Positions 32,548 to 38,660 of a stretch of 38,660 nt of DNA are shown here, piece after piece. Below the pieces are notes generated by a model that did not search any database, was not told the DNA's origin, and saw only the letters and a list, made by a program, of their open reading frames with translations. Source of the stretch: Candidatus Omnitrophota bacterium. Its GTDB lineage: Bacteria > Omnitrophota > 4484-213. The stretch covers positions 1 to 38,660 of the forward strand of contig QNCL01000003.1 of NCBI GenBank assembly GCA_003645805.1, written 5' to 3'. Every line of letters starts with the position of its first letter. Positions within the stretch are counted from its first letter, which is position 1. The position numbers were made by a program, and so were the translations under genes.

Positions 32548-33502
32548 AAGGTTTAAGCAAGCAAGAATCTTGGTAATCGGTGATTTTATCCTTGACCAAT
32601 TTATCTGGGGAGATGTCTCGCGTATTTCACCTGAGGCACCTATTCCTGTAGTGTTTGTACACAAAAAGACATTTATGTTGGGTGGAGCCCTTAATGTGGT
32701 AAGTAATATTTACTCCTTGGGAGGAAAAGTCTATGCCTGTGGAGTAGTGGGAAAGGATGCAGGAGCAAGGATATTGCTTAACGAGTTGAGAAAGAAAGGG
32801 ATTGAGACAGAGGGAGTGATTATAGACAAAAATAGACCCACTACTCTTAAAACTCGAATAATCGCCAGACACCAGCAGGTAGTGAGGGTAGATGAGGAGA
32901 AAATTGCTCCTCTTTCCTCAGATGACTTTTCTCAATTTTTAGACTACCTTAAAAGGAAGATAACAGAAGTAGACCTCATCTTGATAGAGGATTATGGCAA
33001 AGGAGTAATTACTGCCGAACTTCTGGAGGAGATTGGAAGGTTAAATAAGGTTTATAATAGGATGATTACTGTCGATCCTAAAGAGGAACACTTTTCTTAT
33101 TATAAAGGGGTAAACGCAATTACTCCTAACTACCAGGAAGCCTTAAAAGCCGTGCAGAGTTTATGCCCGGGAAAGACAAGAATAGAGAAGGTGGAGGATA
33201 TAGGAAAGAAATTACTACAGAAACTTAGATGCAAAGCAGTGCTGATTACTTTGGGAGAGAAAGGGATGTGCTTATTTGAGAAGAGCAAAGTTATCCATAT
33301 TCCTACCATTGCCCAGGAGGTGTTTGATGTTTCTGGAGCAGGAGATACAGTAATAGCCACTTTCTCTTTGGCTCTATGTGCAGGAGCAACAATGAAGGAA
33401 GCCGCATATCTCTCTAATTATGCTGCTGGAATTGTAGTAGGGAAGGTGGGGATTTCAGCAGTGAGTTCTGAGGAACTAAGAAGGAAGATAGAGGAATTAT
33501 GA
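32516..33502 (+). CDS. rfaE1: D-glycero-beta-D-manno-heptose-7-phosphate kinase (RfaE1/HldE N-domain)
   Basis: This 328-residue PfkB/ribokinase-fold protein shows ILVIGDFILDQFIWGDVSRISPEAPIPV, GGALNVVSNIYSLGG and the catalytic GAGDTVIATFSLAL. Only the kinase domain is present; the cytidylyl- or adenylyl-transferase domain of full-length HldE is missing and must be encoded elsewhere. AAGGAG lies upstream of the ATG inside the preceding gene. It overlaps kdsB by ATGA. Confidence 0.9.
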   Translation: MNRRRLIELIRRFKQARILVIGDFILDQFIWGDVSRISPEAPIPVVFVHKKTFMLGGALNVVSNIYSLGGKVYACGVVGKDAGARILLNELRKKGIETEGVIIDKNRPTTLKTRIIARHQQVVRVDEEKIAPLSSDDFSQFLDYLKRKITEVDLILIEDYGKGVITAELLEEIGRLNKVYNRMITVDPKEEHFSYYKGVNAITPNYQEALKAVQSLCPGKTRIEKVEDIGKKLLQKLRCKAVLITLGEKGMCLFEKSKVIHIPTIAQEVFDVSGAGDTVIATFSLALCAGATMKEAAYLSNYAAGIVVGKVGISAVSSEELRRKIEEL

Positions 33503-34251
33503 AGGCTATCGGTATAATTCCTGCTCGTTTATCTTCAACAAGGCTTCCAGAAAAGCCATTAGTAGATATTTTAGGTAAGCCTCTAATTCAATGGACTTAT
33601 GAGCAGGCAAAGAAAGCAGACTCTTTAGAGGATGTGGTAGTGGCTACTGATGAGCAAAGGATACTGGAGGTAGTAGAGGGATTTGGAGGAAAAGCCGTGC
33701 TTACCTCAAGAAAGCCTATAAGTGGAACCGAGAGGGTAGCAGAAGCCACTTTTTCTTTGGAATTAGAAGCAGAGATAATCGTAAATATCCAGGTAGATGA
33801 ACCTTTACTTGACCCTTTCTCTATTGACAAGTTAATCAGAGTGTTTTATAATTATAATAATAAGATTGAGGTAGCCACCCTTATTTATCCTATCCAGAGG
33901 AAGGAGGAATTAGAGGACCCGAATATAGTAAAGGTAGTAGTTGATAAAGATAACTTTGCCCTTTACTTCTCACGCTCCTCGATTCCCTATTCTTTTTCCA
34001 GACAGGAGGTTGTTTCTTATTCTTATAAGCATATCGGAGTTTATGCCTACAGGCGAGATTTTTTGTCCCTATTTGTTCACCTTCCTTCTTTTGAATTAGA
34101 AAAAAAAGAGAGATTGGAACAGTTGCGTGTGCTGGAGAATGGTTATCGGATAAAGACAGTGTTTTCCCAGAATGACTCAATAAGTGTAGATACGCAAGAG
34201 GATTTGAACAGGGTAAGGGATTTTTTGCTAAAAAAAGCAGATAAAAAATAG
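33499..34251 (+). CDS. kdsB: 3-deoxy-manno-octulosonate cytidylyltransferase
   Basis: This 250-residue nucleotidyltransferase activates KDO as CMP-KDO for LPS inner core. The N-terminal IPARLSSTRLPEKPL, the VDEPLLDP segment and the SISVDTQEDL C-terminal motif are typical. With the GT9 and heptose kinase it forms a small LPS-core operon and is the best evidence for a Gram-negative outer membrane. Confidence 0.93.
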   Translation: MKAIGIIPARLSSTRLPEKPLVDILGKPLIQWTYEQAKKADSLEDVVVATDEQRILEVVEGFGGKAVLTSRKPISGTERVAEATFSLELEAEIIVNIQVDEPLLDPFSIDKLIRVFYNYNNKIEVATLIYPIQRKEELEDPNIVKVVVDKDNFALYFSRSSIPYSFSRQEVVSYSYKHIGVYAYRRDFLSLFVHLPSFELEKKERLEQLRVLENGYRIKTVFSQNDSISVDTQEDLNRVRDFLLKKADKK

Positions 34252-34334
34252 ATTTGCATTTACAGATTGAATAATTAAGCAGGAGGTTATGCTTAGCAAG
34301 TAAAGGCGAGCAAAATTAAGGAGGTGCATCAGAG

Positions 34335-36254
34335 ATGAGCAAGGTAATCGGAATTGACTTGGGAACTACAAATTCCTGTGTAGCAATCTTAGAAGGAGGT
34401 AAGCCGGTGGTGATTCCTAATGCTGAAGGTTCGCGCACTACTCCTTCTGTAGTTGCTTTTACCAAAACAGGAGAGATATTGGTTGGACAGGTAGCAAAGA
34501 GACAGGCAATTACCAACTCAGAGAATACCATCTTCTCTATCAAGAGATTTATGGGACGAAGGCATAATGAGGTGGAGGAAGAAGAGAAACTTGTACCTTA
34601 TAAGGTGATAGCAGATAGCAAAGGTAATGTAAAGGTAAAGGTGCGAGAGAAGGAGTATACTCCTCCTCAAATTTCCGCTTTTATCCTGCAGAAGATGAAG
34701 GAAACCGCAGAGAACTATTTAGGAGAGAAGGTAAAACGAGCGGTGATTACTGTTCCTGCTTATTTTAATGATAGCCAGCGTCAAGCAACCAAGGATGCAG
34801 GAGAGATTGCCGGATTGGAGGTGTTAAGGATTATCAATGAGCCTACGGCTGCTTCTTTAGCCTACGGACTGGATAAGAAGAGAAACGAGAAGATAGCAGT
34901 CTTTGATTTAGGAGGAGGAACATTTGATATCTCTATCCTTGAGATTGGAGAGGGAGTTTTTGAGGTAAAAGCCACCAATGGAGATACGCACTTAGGAGGA
35001 GATAATTTTGACCAACGGATTATCGATTGGTTAGCCGAGGAGTTTAAGAAGCAAGAGGGAATAGACTTGAGAGAAGATAGGATGGCTTTGCAAAGGTTGA
35101 AAGAGGCAGCAGAAAAGGCAAAGTGTGAACTTTCCACTACTCTTCAGACCGAGATAAATCTTCCTTTTATCACTGCAGATAGCAGTGGACCCAAGCATTT
35201 AAGCGTTACTCTGACTCGAGCAAAACTGGAACAGTTGGTTGCCGACCTAATTGAGAGAACCGTAGAACCTTGCAAGCAGGCGTTAACTGATGCCGGGCTT
35301 TCTGCTGAGGATATTGATGAGGTTGTTTTGGTAGGAGGGCAGACAAGGATGCCCGCAGTGCAGGAATTGGTAAAGAGACTATTCCATAAAGAACCACACA
35401 AAGGAGTTAACCCTGACGAGGTGGTTGCCGTAGGAGCAGCAATTCAGGGAGGAGTGCTTGCAGGAGATGCGGGAGTAAAGGATGTACTCTTGCTTGATGT
35501 TACCCCTCTTTCCTTAGGAATAGAGACATTAGGAGGAGTATTTACTAAACTGATAGAGAGGAATACCACCATTCCCACCAGAAAGACTCAGATATTTTCT
35601 ACTGCTGCTGATAATCAAACTGCGGTGTCTATCCATGTTCTGCAGGGAGAAAGACCGATGGCTGCAGATAATCGCACCTTGGGCAGGTTTGATTTGGTAG
35701 GTATTCCTCCTGCTCCGCGTGGGGTTCCTCAGATTGAGGTATGTTTTGATATTGATGCTAATGGAATTCTCCATGTTTCCGCAAAGGACTTGGGGACAGG
35801 CAAAGAGCAGAAGATAAGAATAGAGTCCTCCAGCGGGTTATCCAAAGAGGAAATAGAAAGAATGAAGAAGGAGGCAGAGGCACACGCAAAGGAGGACGAG
35901 AAGAAGAAAGAACTCATTGAGGCAAGGAACCGGTTAGATAGTCTTATTTACTCTGCGGAGAAGTCTCTGAAGGAAGCAGGAGATAAACTCTCTCCACAGG
36001 AGAGGGAAAGAGTGGAGAAGGCTATCAAAAAAGGAAAGGAGGAGTTTAATAGTGATGACATCAACAGGATAAATAAAGCGATAGAGGAGATTACTCAAGC
36101 CTCGCATAAATTAGCCGAGGAGTTATATAAGAAAACTACTACTCAGCAGTCTACCCAGACAGGAAGTAAGCAAAGCGGAGGAGAAAAAAAGGATAATGTG
36201 GTAGATGCAGAGGTGGTAGATGAGGAGAAAGATAAAGGGGGTGATAAGAAATGA
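34335..36254 (+). CDS. dnaK: Chaperone protein DnaK (Hsp70)
   Basis: This 639-residue Hsp70 is full length. It has IGIDLGTTNSCVA, IAVFDLGGGTFD, VLVGGQTRMP, the linker VLLLDVTPLSLGIE and a substrate-binding domain, ending in an acidic tail with VVDAEVVDEE. AAGGAGGTG at 34318-34326 is strong. No convincing CIRCE operator (TTAGCACTC-N9-GAGTGCTAA) is present; a TTAGCA at about 34293 lacks a matching arm. grpE and dnaJ are absent here. It overlaps the bactofilin-HTH gene by ATGA. Confidence 0.97.
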   Translation: MSKVIGIDLGTTNSCVAILEGGKPVVIPNAEGSRTTPSVVAFTKTGEILVGQVAKRQAITNSENTIFSIKRFMGRRHNEVEEEEKLVPYKVIADSKGNVKVKVREKEYTPPQISAFILQKMKETAENYLGEKVKRAVITVPAYFNDSQRQATKDAGEIAGLEVLRIINEPTAASLAYGLDKKRNEKIAVFDLGGGTFDISILEIGEGVFEVKATNGDTHLGGDNFDQRIIDWLAEEFKKQEGIDLREDRMALQRLKEAAEKAKCELSTTLQTEINLPFITADSSGPKHLSVTLTRAKLEQLVADLIERTVEPCKQALTDAGLSAEDIDEVVLVGGQTRMPAVQELVKRLFHKEPHKGVNPDEVVAVGAAIQGGVLAGDAGVKDVLLLDVTPLSLGIETLGGVFTKLIERNTTIPTRKTQIFSTAADNQTAVSIHVLQGERPMAADNRTLGRFDLVGIPPAPRGVPQIEVCFDIDANGILHVSAKDLGTGKEQKIRIESSSGLSKEEIERMKKEAEAHAKEDEKKKELIEARNRLDSLIYSAEKSLKEAGDKLSPQERERVEKAIKKGKEEFNSDDINRINKAIEEITQASHKLAEELYKKTTTQQSTQTGSKQSGGEKKDNVVDAEVVDEEKDKGGDKK

Positions 36255-36775
36255 GAAGGCGGGAGGAGGTGCAGGAAGAGAGATTTTTAGATATTACTGC
36301 CAATATGGAAGGAAATCTTTCTTTTAATGATCCAGTAAACTTGCGAATTAGTGGAAGGTTTGAAGGGACTCTGGATACAAAAGGAAAATTGGTTATTGGA
36401 GAAAAAGCAGAGGTTAAGGCAGAGATTGAGGGAGAGGAGATTATTGTAGGAGGAAAGATAGAAGGAGATGTGAAGGCGAGTAAAAAGATAGAGATTCTTT
36501 CCACAGGGCAGATTAAAGGTGATGTGCAGACCCCTGTATTCTGCATTCGCGAGGGAGGAATCCTGCAAGGTAGGTGTCAAATGCTCTTTGATTTCTCTGA
36601 GAAGGAGATGATGGGACTGAGAGAGGTAGCAGAGTATCTGGAGTTGGATCCAAAGGTGGTAGAAAAATGGGCAGAGAGCAAGAGAATTCCAGGAGTGAAG
36701 AAGGGTAGTGAATGGGTGTTTGAGAAGGAAGAGATAGATAAGTGGGTAAGCAGGGAGAGAGCAGGGGAGATATAG
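36251..36775 (+). CDS. Bactofilin fused to an excisionase-type helix-turn-helix
   Basis: This 174-residue protein has two parts. Residues about 15-110 form a bactofilin (DUF583) beta-helix with repeated hydrophobic-glycine steps (LRISGRFEGTL, IIVGGKIEGDV, ILSTGQIKGDV). Residues about 118-168 resemble a HTH_17/MerR-like excisionase domain (LREVAEYLELDPKVVEKWAESKRIPGVKKGSEWVFEKEEIDKW, written here by its parts: GLREVAEYLEL, then KRIPGVKK, then FEKEEIDKW). Bactofilins polymerise on the membrane or in the cytoplasm without nucleotide. A DNA-binding tail would tie such a filament to DNA. It overlaps dnaK by four bases and is followed in 13 bases by another HTH protein. Confidence 0.8.
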   Translation: MRRREEVQEERFLDITANMEGNLSFNDPVNLRISGRFEGTLDTKGKLVIGEKAEVKAEIEGEEIIVGGKIEGDVKASKKIEILSTGQIKGDVQTPVFCIREGGILQGRCQMLFDFSEKEMMGLREVAEYLELDPKVVEKWAESKRIPGVKKGSEWVFEKEEIDKWVSRERAGEI

Positions 36776-36788
36776 AGATAGAAGCAAG

Positions 36789-37100
36789 ATGTCAAAAGGA
36801 TTGTTAAGCTTTCATCAGGCTTTAGAGTATTTAGGAGTAAACAGAGGAGAGTTGAAGAAACTAATTAAGGAAAAGAGAATCACTCCTTATAAGATAGGAG
36901 GAACTTATTTGAGGTTCAAGAGAGAGGACCTTGAGAATTTAAGGAGTCATTTAGAGAGAAAAGCAAAAAAAGCGCATTGGTTAACACAAAAGGAAGAACC
37001 TGTGTTAATAGAAAGGATAGTTGATTTCTGGTATTTCAATGATTTATATATCCTCTCTACCCTAATTATCCTTTTTTTATTGTTTATAATCTTTAGATAA
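36789..37100 (+). CDS. Tail-anchored helix-turn-helix membrane protein
   Basis: This 103-residue protein begins with an excisionase-type HTH (residues about 5-52: SFHQALEYLGVNRGELKKL, RITPYKIGG, RFKREDLENL), then a basic linker with KAKKAH, and ends in a single hydrophobic helix (about 83-101, ILSTLIILFLLFIIF) with a final arginine. The likely topology is N-terminus in the cytoplasm and anchored by the C-terminus. It lies 13 bases after the bactofilin-HTH gene and shares its type of HTH. It is not a normal phage excisionase, which would not carry a membrane anchor. Function is unknown. Confidence 0.72.
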   Translation: MSKGLLSFHQALEYLGVNRGELKKLIKEKRITPYKIGGTYLRFKREDLENLRSHLERKAKKAHWLTQKEEPVLIERIVDFWYFNDLYILSTLIILFLLFIIFR

Positions 37101-37122
37101 ATTTAGAGTAAAATCTCCTTCT

Positions 37123-37197
37123 GGGGCTGTGGCGCAGAGGAAGCGCATCTGGCTGGCAGCCAGGAGGTCGTGGGTTCAAATCCCACCAGCTCCACCA
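37123..37197 (+). tRNA. tRNA-Ala (GGC)
   Basis: The acceptor GGGGCTG/CAGCTCC includes the G3-U70 wobble that marks alanine tRNA. The anticodon stem TCTGG/CCAGG encloses CTGGCAG, giving GGC. The T arm GTGGG-TTCAAAT-CCCAC is perfect and CCA is encoded. Length is 75 bases. Confidence 0.95.
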
Positions 37198-37241
37198 GAG
37201 GAGAGCGAGATAGTAGTAAAGGGAGGTAAGCAATTGTAGAT

Positions 37242-37277
37242 AAAAAAAGAACCCCGCTAATTGCGGGATTCTTTTTT
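37242..37277. terminator. Bidirectional rho-independent terminator
   Basis: The stem AAAAAAAGAACCCCGC pairs with GCGGGATTCTTTTTT, with one mismatch (C at 37252 with A at 37268) and the loop TAATT plus adjoining bases at 37258-37262. It has an A-run on one side and T-run on the other, so it works from both strands: after tRNA-Ala on plus, and after the histone-like gene on minus. Confidence 0.8.
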
Positions 37278-37306
37278 GAAAGATGATTATATTCAGCGAA
37301 GCAGTC

Positions 37307-37417
37307 TTACTTCTTCTTTTTCTTCTTCTTGGTGCTTTTTGTGCTTTTGCTACTCGTCTTCTTTGTGCTCTTCTTTGTGCTCTTCTTTGTGCTCTTTTTG
37401 GCTTTTTTCTTAGCCAT
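37307..37417 (-). CDS. Histone H1-like lysine-repeat protein (36 aa)
   Basis: This minus-strand ATG ORF encodes 36 residues, about 22 of them lysine, built on the repeat KKST (MAKKKAKKSTKKSTKK start) and ending in seven lysines. The composition matches the C-terminal tails of histone H1 and bacterial AlgP/Hc1-like proteins, which bind DNA without a fold. GAGGAGGTGAAAG directly precedes the ATG and a TTGACA promoter lies upstream; a terminator follows. It is the only minus-strand gene in the window. The length is below most automated cut-offs, so it is easily missed. It could alternatively bind RNA or ribosomes. Confidence 0.72.
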   Translation of the reverse strand: MAKKKAKKSTKKSTKKSTKKTSSKSTKSTKKKKKKK

Positions 37418-37440
37418 CTTTCACCTCCTCATTCTCTTGA

Positions 37441-37467
37441 TTATGCACCCTTACTTGATGTGCATAA
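37441..37467. promoter_or_regulatory. Inverted repeat in the leader of the histone-like gene
   Basis: TTATGCAC at 37441-37448 and GTGCATAA at 37460-37467 are perfect inverse complements separated by 11 bases. It lies 24 bases before the ATG of the minus-strand gene. It could be an operator or a leader hairpin near the ribosome-binding site. Confidence 0.5.
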
Positions 37468-37530
37468 CCAAGCGTTTCCAGTATTAAACAGGAGAGTTTG
37501 CGTCTTAAAATGAGAACTTATCTACTCCAT

Positions 37531-37559
37531 CTTTTAACACACTTTTATTCTCTTGTCAA
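37531..37559 (-). promoter_or_regulatory. Sigma-70-type promoter for the histone-like gene
   Basis: On the minus strand, a perfect TTGACA (37559-37554) and TAAAAG (37536-37531) are separated by 17 bases. Transcription would begin near 37524 and give a leader of about 105 bases before the ATG at 37417. Confidence 0.6.
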
Positions 37560-37645
37560 GAGTTTTTTATATTGCGCGCAGACAAGATGTTTTCTCTTCT
37601 GAAGTAGAGAGAGAAAGGAAAGAGCAGATTTTTTATTTTTAATTT

Positions 37646-37733
37646 GCCGGAGTGGTGAAATTGGTAGACGCAGTGGACTCAAAATCCACCGGGCATTCTG
37701 CCCGTGTCGGTTCGAATCCGACCTCCGGCACCA
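37646..37733 (+). tRNA. tRNA-Leu (CAA)
   Basis: The acceptor GCCGGAG/CTCCGGC is perfect, with A discriminator and encoded CCA. The anticodon stem GTGGA/TCCAC encloses CTCAAAA, giving CAA (reads UUG). A long variable arm (CGGGCA...TGCCCG) marks a class II tRNA. Length is 88 bases. It sits at the edge of accessory-looking DNA. Confidence 0.95.
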
Positions 37734-37768
37734 GAATATGACTTAATGGCTTTTTGCCAACCATTTGG

Positions 37769-37791
37769 TGGGCGGTGCACTGCACCGCCCA
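37769..37791. repeat. 23-bp perfect palindrome downstream of tRNA-Leu
   Basis: The arms TGGGCGGTGCA and TGCACCGCCCA are exact inverse complements around a single C. It lies in the 249-base stretch (37734-37982) between tRNA-Leu and the RadC-like gene. That stretch otherwise holds only a 60-codon GTG ORF (37765-37947) that I do not trust. The palindrome could be a hairpin terminator, a repeat element or an integration mark. Confidence 0.8.
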
Positions 37792-37982
37792 TTGATTTTA
37801 CACTCTTGCGCGTACAATGACTTCTGTTCTAAGATCGCTTATGTAAAAGAGGCAGATTTGGCACTGAATACCAGGCTCAAAATAGAAATGAGAGAAAGCT
37901 CCAATTCTACTCTTGAAACACTGAATAAAGATTACCAAAGCAGTTGAGTACCGGTGGATAGTTTATTTAAATAGTATTAATT

Positions 37983-38438
37983 ATGCATTATGCCAAGTCT
38001 AAAAAGACAATCAAAGATTTACCAGAAGCAGAAAGACCAAGAGAGAAATTAATGCGCTATGGCCCAGAAAAACTTTCTAATTCCGAACTCTTGGCTATAC
38101 TCTTGCGCTCAGGAAAGAAAGGAGAGAAGGAATACTTTGTTATTTTCTATCTTGACTCCCGAAATCAGGAAATCAAAAGAGAAATCATCTCCATTGGCTC
38201 TCTTAACGCTAATTTAGTCCACCCACGAGAAGTCTTTGAGCCAGCAGTAAGAGATTTAGCCGCTCAAATAATCTTAGCCCACAATCACCCCTCAGGAGAC
38301 CCAGAACCATCAGAAGATGATCTAACAATCACTAAAAGATTAGTAGAGGCTGGTAAAATTATGGGGATAGAGGTGGTTGAGCATATTATTGTAGTAAGAA
38401 ATGGATTTTTAAGTTTTAAGGAGAAAAATTTAATTTAG
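37983..38438 (+). CDS. radC: RadC/JAB-domain protein with internal deletion
   Basis: This 151-residue protein keeps the RadC N-terminus (PREKLMRYGPEKLSNSELLAILLRSG) in two parts, then jumps directly to the JAB domain at KKGEKEYFVIFYLDSRN. Full-length RadC is about 220 residues, so roughly 70 residues of the helix-hairpin-helix region are missing. The metal site is intact: AHNHPSGDPEPSEDD holds the HxH and distal D of the JAMM motif. It may be a working JAB peptidase-like protein or a decayed RadC. Base and codon use is more AT-rich than upstream genes. It is followed three bases later by a probable DNA methyltransferase. Confidence 0.78.
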   Translation: MHYAKSKKTIKDLPEAERPREKLMRYGPEKLSNSELLAILLRSGKKGEKEYFVIFYLDSRNQEIKREIISIGSLNANLVHPREVFEPAVRDLAAQIILAHNHPSGDPEPSEDDLTITKRLVEAGKIMGIEVVEHIIVVRNGFLSFKEKNLI

Positions 38439-38441
38439 TCT

Positions 38442-38660
38442 ATGGATAAAGCAAAGTATAAAAAACCTAAGGAAGAAATTGTAACAAAGCCCACTCGAAG
38501 AGTGGGATATATTAGAGATTTTGGTGTAGCAACTTCTATTTCTGTAGAAAGAACAAGAAGAGAATTTGGCGCCCACCTTACATCGGTTGATATTTTTAAA
38601 AAATTTATTTTCCCAGAAATAAAAAACATTCTACACAAGTATGTATGGGTAGATTTGTTC
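38442..38660 (+). CDS. 5' end of a probable DNA methyltransferase (partial)
   Basis: The ATG at 38442 opens a frame of 73 codons that runs off the window. The visible part has a basic N-terminus (MDKAKYKKPKEE), then VGYIRDFGVATSISVERTR and ends KYVWVDLF. The last residues look like the start of methyltransferase motif I (DLFxGxG), seen in restriction-modification adenine methylases, but the glycine loop is beyond the edge. AAGGAG lies about 20 bases upstream. Assignment is tentative; the base composition matches the RadC-like gene before it. Confidence 0.45.
   Translation, partial: MDKAKYKKPKEEIVTKPTRRVGYIRDFGVATSISVERTRREFGAHLTSVDIFKKFIFPEIKNILHKYVWVDLF

Noticed and set aside
34290..34320. 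Possible CIRCE heat-shock operator before dnaK
   Set aside because: Only TTAGCA of the left arm is present; the right arm GAGTGCTAA is not matched, so HrcA control is not supported.
36789..37100. The tail-anchored HTH gene as a phage excisionase
   Set aside because: No integrase or att repeats are nearby, and the C-terminal membrane helix is not found in excisionases.
37765..37947. A 60-codon GTG ORF between tRNA-Leu and the RadC-like gene
   Set aside because: It starts within the palindrome, has no Shine-Dalgarno sequence and no recognisable motif. It may be a remnant, but I cannot support it as a gene.
1..38660. CRISPR array, insertion sequence or prophage
   Set aside because: I saw no spaced direct repeats of the right size, no transposase and no phage structural genes.

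Overview
This window is a dense, almost entirely plus-strand stretch of bacterial chromosome. The lineage is best guessed as a Gram-negative, anaerobic and possibly thermophilic member of an uncultured phylum such as Omnitrophota or a relative; this is inference. The heptose-kinase and CMP-KDO genes imply an LPS-type outer membrane. Arginine is mostly AGA/AGG, ATA is common, proteins are rich in Lys and Glu, and genes often overlap by ATGA, GTGA or TTGA. An AmrS-type radical SAM enzyme, a short ThiC and an EndoQ-like nuclease would fit an anaerobe, perhaps a warm one.

Layout. 1-626: the end of an unknown gene, a 24-residue lysine-rich ORF and thioredoxin. 623-7222: a tightly packed run of yggS, amrS, trxB, thiC, dcd, dnaX and recR. 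7223-8448: a family-9 glycosyltransferase bracketed by two identical 21-bp palindromes. 8512-13475: a membrane-anchored coiled-coil protein, tRNA-Phe, a ROK kinase, purD, a Sua5/LMW-phosphatase fusion and rpiB, whose end overlaps a tRNA-Ser. 13454-13904: two tRNA-Ser genes and a tiny two-cluster ferredoxin. 13968-31522: nadA followed by seven pyrimidine genes (pyrR, pyrB, pyrC, pyrK, pyrD, pyrF, pyrE) interleaved with a cation exchanger, an EndoQ-like nuclease, mutM, a NYN RNase, a permuted papain-like protein, folP, a pabB-pabC fusion, a PPP phosphatase and a GH5 hydrolase; ilvD follows a small terminator. 31591-34251: heptosyltransferase-like GT9, heptose-7-phosphate kinase and kdsB. 34335-37100: dnaK, a bactofilin fused to a helix-turn-helix, and a helix-turn-helix protein with a C-terminal membrane anchor. 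37123-37733: tRNA-Ala, a bidirectional terminator, the only minus-strand gene (a 36-residue histone-H1-like protein) and tRNA-Leu. 37734-38660: apparent accessory DNA with a perfect palindrome, an internally shortened RadC and the start of a probable DNA methyltransferase.

How the genes fit together. UMP synthesis from carbamoyl phosphate is complete here (pyrB, C, D+K, E, F), with PyrR as likely regulator; carAB is not in the window. folP and pabBC supply folate, nadA NAD, thiC thiamine, and GT9/rfaE1/kdsB the LPS core. The most unusual part is 36251-37417. A cytoskeletal bactofilin with a DNA-binding-like tail, a tail-anchored DNA-binding-like protein and a very basic lysine-repeat protein lie together, which suggests a chromosome-to-envelope tethering or nucleoid-organising module. 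No stretch over 300 bases lacks a gene; the longest gaps are 37734-37982 and 37418-37645.
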